A DNA stretch of 64,000 nt, taken from contig NJFT01000158.1 in assembly GCA_002221725.1 (NCBI GenBank), forward strand, positions 33,984 to 97,983, written 5' to 3'. The notes below the pieces were generated by a model. That model saw nothing but the letters and a program-made list of their open reading frames with translations. It was not told the origin of the DNA and did no database searches. Source of the stretch: Scedosporium boydii. Lineage: Eukaryota > Ascomycota > Sordariomycetes > Microascales > Microascaceae. This document shows positions 60,468 to 64,000 of the stretch, piece after piece (positions within the stretch are counted from its first letter, which is position 1; every line of letters begins with the position of its first letter). Made by a program: the position numbers and the translations under genes.

Positions 60468-61427
60468 TCAGGCACCACCCGTCGCTACACTAGTGTAAGG
60501 ACCCTCGAGTTCGGGTCTCGTGGGGGCTTTTACCGTGCAATTTCCATCCTGGCACTTGCCCTCACCGCAGAACTCCGCGCCCGTACCGCACTCGCCGCCG
60601 AGACTGCAGCAATCACCCCATTTCCCTGCACAGCTGGTGAAACCATAGGCATAGCCGCACTTGCCGTCTGTGGTGTAGACTGCGTGTCCGGGACAGGCAC
60701 CCTCGTAACACGTACCTGCAGCGCAATCCTCGCTACAGGAGAAAAAAAAATACATTAGTAAAGGAAACGACTTTGCGTTGAACATGATGCTGGCGAAGGA
60801 TGGAGGCGGGAGAGAGAGAAAGGAGCAAGAAAACCACTCACTAGGTCTCACCACACTTCCAAGTCTCGGCATTGCAGCACTGCCCGAAGTCGGTGCCTAC
60901 GCAGGTCGCATTTTGGTGGAGCGGTCCGCAGAACCCGTCAGTCGAACGGAGAGGCTCGATAACTATGCAAAGCAACCTCGTTAGATGATTTCCTCTCGTT
61001 GTATTTCGTTTTTCCTTTTTCACTTACATCCGGCCACACAGTACTCGGTATGTGGCTGAATGCCATCGCAGTCGGGCTCCAGTTGAGGATTGAGCATCCA
61101 GAACTTTTCAATGGTGATTCCGTACGTTTCTGCGAGCTCAAAGCACGAGTAGTAGTCGGCTTCGTCGTATGTTCGGCCCCAGAGACGGCAGTTGATTTCT
61201 CCTGGTTTAGGAGCCTCAGCGTCATGTTTGGTGGTGAGAGCGAATCGAGCAGGAATCTCGCTTGGCAGCGCGGGCGGCTCTGCGGCGGCGAGGCCACCTG
61301 TTTCGACGGCTCGAGCTTCACGATCCCATTCCCATGTATGTGGTTGGCAATCGTCCGCGGCGGCGCTCGGTGAGGTCCAGAGGAGACCGCCAAGGGCTGC
61401 GAGCAACGTGGAATGGGAGAATTTCAT
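60468..61427 (-). CDS. Secreted LysM protein with two hevein-type chitin-binding domains
   Basis: Three exons on the minus strand: 61,427-61,028, 60,962-60,842 and 60,732-60,468; both introns are in phase, 261 aa. Signal peptide MKFSHSTLLAALGGLLW..PSAAA; a linker; a fungal LysM domain at about residues 75-133 (YYSCFELAETYGITIEKFW, NPQLEPDC, EYCVAG); two cysteine-rich hevein-like domains, the first STDGFCGPLHQNATC..DFGQCCN, the second YTTDGKCGYAYG..WGDCCS and CGTGAEFC. Both domain types bind chitin or its oligomers. Such proteins sequester chitin fragments or protect fungal walls outside the cell. Divergent from the NucA/NucB-GH55 gene. Confidence 0.88.
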
Positions 61428-62189
61428 TGTCACAAACGGTGCTGGGAGATGTATGGCTGCAGAGAGAGAAGATCAGTGAGGAAAGAAATGTAGAAAAAGG
61501 CTGGTGGTGAGAAAATGTAAGTCGGAAGGGGAGGGGAACTGATATGACAGAGGAGCAGACGAGAAAGCTGTCCCGTGGCCCCCGTCTCGTACCACATGTT
61601 CCGAGGAAGTCGTATCAAGACATGAGGAGGAAGAGTCCATCCCGGAGAAGGTAGTACTCTATCCCGAAGTCTTAACAACCAATATTCCAGTTAAAATACT
61701 ACCCACTTGGGAATCCTTCATTTCGACGTGCATATTGACGATCCTGCAATGTCGAATCGACAGACAGGAGACATTTTAAAATTAAACTGAACGCCCAAAT
61801 ACTCCGTACAACCCGATGCCAAGCGCGAAGCCTTTAAATTACTTCGCTTAACATGGCCAAGCCACATGTTGCTATGACAGGTTCAATGGTCCTTTTGTTT
61901 TCATTGCGTTGAAGACTGGTTAGTCTTTTCTCGTATTCAGGAACCGTAATGATGGCGTGCGCATCCGAGGTTGAGGAGCTTGCCAGACTACGTGAAGGTG
62001 AAGGTCAGAAGCTGCCCATCTCCCGGTTTTATAAACCACTATCTACTATCGTCCCTCGTAGTCTTCTCCATCACTCACTGCAATTCATACGAATCGTGTT
62101 TACTCTCATTCAGTCACTCATTTTCTCTCAACTCAAGTTGATTGTTCCTCATTTGTTTCATAGACTCTCCGAGAAGGGGAGTCCGGGTC
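61428..62189. promoter_or_regulatory. Divergent promoter of the LysM and NucA/NucB-GH55 genes
   Basis: 762 bp between the two start codons. C/T-rich stretches typical of fungal core promoters occur next to both starts (for example about 62,040-62,150). No specific operator is claimed. Short plus-strand ORFs here have no support. Confidence 0.4.
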
Positions 62190-63869
62190 ATGATGGCTCT
62201 CCTCTATCCTTTATTGTATGTCCTCATAGGAATTGTGGCCTTCCCCTCCTATTCACCTGTCGAGGCACAATTCATTCAGGCCGTTACATGGAAACAAGTT
62301 CCAAAACTCAATAACCCGACACAATTAGAAATGGCGTGAGTGAAAACATGACGTCTACTTTGATGAAGAGACCGGGCAATTAACATACAGTCTCACGATA
62401 AAGGCCCTTCTGGCGTAAAGACGCTCTCTTCGCCCTATCAAGTAATCGACATCTGGCCCGAGGTAGTTTTCCTCGAATACAACTGCTTCTACATGAGAGA
62501 CATCTGCAAGAACTCCGAGAACTGGTTTGCGACACCGAAGGGCATGTCACGAGTCCCCAGATACCGATTCAGCTACGACTTCAATACGGGGACGAGCAAT
62601 TCGTTTCGCAATGTTCAACGTCGTTCAGCCTCCTGTCCCAGGTCGTGGAAGAGGAACCATGTCTGTCCCGAAACCACCCAGCTCGAAGTCATGCGCCACG
62701 ACAGCCAGTGGCCGCACAATGACCTTGAGCCCAACACCAATGTCAACCAGATCCGCAGCTGTATGGTCAACAGCCGTCCCGAGAGCTCCAAGCTCCGTTA
62801 CACATGTGACGAGTTCCCGCCCGCCACGTGGATCGAGGGCGGTTCGGGGTTCGATTCCGTCGAGGCTCGTACAACAGCTGCGGAGACTCGCTGTGCGGCT
62901 CTCCGCTGCGGTAAAGGTGTCAAAGCCGAACAAGACTGGCAGGCCGAAGCCCATGGAAAACTGCAATGCGAACTCAAGGCCGTCGTGGGGCGTCGTCTCA
63001 ACCAGTTTCCATTCTACCAGGCCAAAGACAGCGTTACGCTCTTCATGTTTCGTACGACCAATGTCGCCAACGGCTACGCTGCCAAGATCTACACGTACAA
63101 AGACGCGTCGCAGAGTGGCCAGGTTCATGACCCTATCACGGTGAGCCAGGCGAAGCGTGCCGCTGCGGCCGGCAACGAAACGGCCGAACGTGAGGCCTTC
63201 TGGGAATGGGCCGACACCGTCACCATGGAAGAACTTGTAGCTATGGGGCCCAGTCGCGTCCGAGAAGACCGTGTCTTTGCCAATGTCACGATCGGTGAGG
63301 TTGAATCCTTGTATGACACGAGCGGTGCCTGGATGAATTTTGTCGGTGCCGATCTGTCTGGCCCGATGTCTCCAAGACCCAGACACGAAACCACCAAGAA
63401 AGCCTGTGACATAGACGTCACCACAGATCAGTCAGTGGCGCCGCTTGCCAAAACCGCCTCTTCGTCTGACCTTGCTCACGCTCACGCCATTGTCGAGGAG
63501 GCCATCCTCAAGTCAGCCGAGCTTAATACGGTATGCTTAGAACACCCATTGAGAAACAAGTATTCCCTCTGTCCCGGGACTGTCATCGGAGGCTCCATCG
63601 TGCGATGACACTGTCCTGACGAGGTTGAGACCGTCCCTCCCCTTCTCGAGATTACTGATGAGATCGCAGCTGCTGCTGCTCTTGTCTTGGAGGCGGATGC
63701 ACTTAAACCGTCGGGGAACATGACAAAACGCCGGATAGCCCCCCGTGCGGCGGGCTCATTCTGGATGGAGCATCTTCTGCGCAAAGGAATAGTACCTTGG
63801 GGCGACGATCCCAGCTACAAGGTTTTCCGAAACGTTTTAGACTTTGGCGCAAAAGGAGACGGAGTTACA
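62190..63869 (+). CDS. Secreted NucA/NucB-like domain joined to GH55-type beta-helix (cut by window end)
   Basis: Start ATG 62,190 with signal peptide MMALLYPLLYVLIGIVAF..VEAQ. Main exon 62,391-63,530; third exon from 63,651 (or 63,624) to 63,869, in phase with a GTGAGT donor. The first junction is uncertain: the strong GTGAGT at 62,336 breaks phase, and the phase-keeping donor at 62,298 (GTTCCA) is weak. The main exon contains FSYDFNTGTSN, VMRHDSQWPHNDLEP and YTCDEFPPATWIEGG, the Asp-Glu motif of NucA/NucB-type nucleases (CDEYPFAS..EGG). The third exon has GSFWMEHLLRKGIVPWGDDP and FRNVLDFGAKGDGVT, the opening of GH55 exo-beta-1,3-glucanases (pectate lyase 3 fold). One protein could carry both activities. 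Confidence 0.65.
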
Positions 63870-63871
63870 GT

Positions 63872-64000
<129 letters not shown>

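Noticed and set aside
62625..63386. 253-codon minus-strand ORF
   Set aside because: Antisense shadow of the NucA/NucB-like exon, which has the recognisable motif and splice signals.

Overview
The window reads as a filamentous ascomycete (Pezizomycotina) chromosome segment. Genes carry short spliceosomal introns of about 45-75 nt with GT..AG ends. The gene families are typical of this group: Zn2Cys6 regulators, a GH51 arabinofuranosidase, an MFS sugar porter, LysM/hevein-type chitin-binding proteins and a BAHD acyltransferase. AT-rich blocks carry the signature of repeat-induced point mutation (RIP): TpA-rich sequence in which former Gln codons have become TAA or TAG. I cannot name the species.

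Layout. 1-7.6 kb is a RIP-degraded repeat block. It holds two inverted copies of a roughly 440-bp tandemly arranged repeat with a tRNA-like module, a fragment of an LTR element split by one of those copies, and one unrecognised degraded reading frame. 7.6-36.8 kb is a gene island: a GH128 remnant, a C2H2 zinc-finger gene, a cysteine-rich membrane-anchored surface protein, an MFS sugar transporter (with one frameshift), a secreted GH51 alpha-L-arabinofuranosidase, an N-sulfoglucosamine-type sulfatase, a Zn2Cys6 regulator with two consecutive zinc clusters, two small hypothetical genes, a second Zn2Cys6 regulator and a broken BAHD acyltransferase. 36.8-58.9 kb is one nested transposon. A 1.86-kb Fot1/pogo element with TA target duplications was split by a 7.5-kb Ty3/Gypsy element (A) and, separately, by a solo LTR of the same family. 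Element A was in turn split by an 11.8-kb Gypsy element (B) and by a solo LTR of B. Most target-site duplications can be read directly. 58.9-64 kb returns to genes: a degraded ORF, a LysM plus two-hevein-domain secreted protein and, divergent from it, a secreted gene joining a NucA/NucB-like domain to the start of a GH55-type beta-helix glucanase. That gene is cut by a run of T to the end of the window.

How the genes may work together. The transporter, GH51 enzyme, sulfatase and double-zinc-cluster regulator sit side by side over about 11 kb, and the GH51 and sulfatase genes share a divergent promoter. This looks like a small sugar-polymer utilisation cluster, possibly for sulfated, arabinose-containing material; that is inference from gene order. 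The LysM/chitin-binding gene and the NucA/NucB-GH55 gene share a 0.76-kb divergent promoter and are both secreted, cell-wall-directed proteins, consistent with a joint role in attack on, or defence against, other fungi.

The AT-rich intervals contain no intact genes that I can see. Exon coordinates are by eye from splice signals and reading-frame phase.
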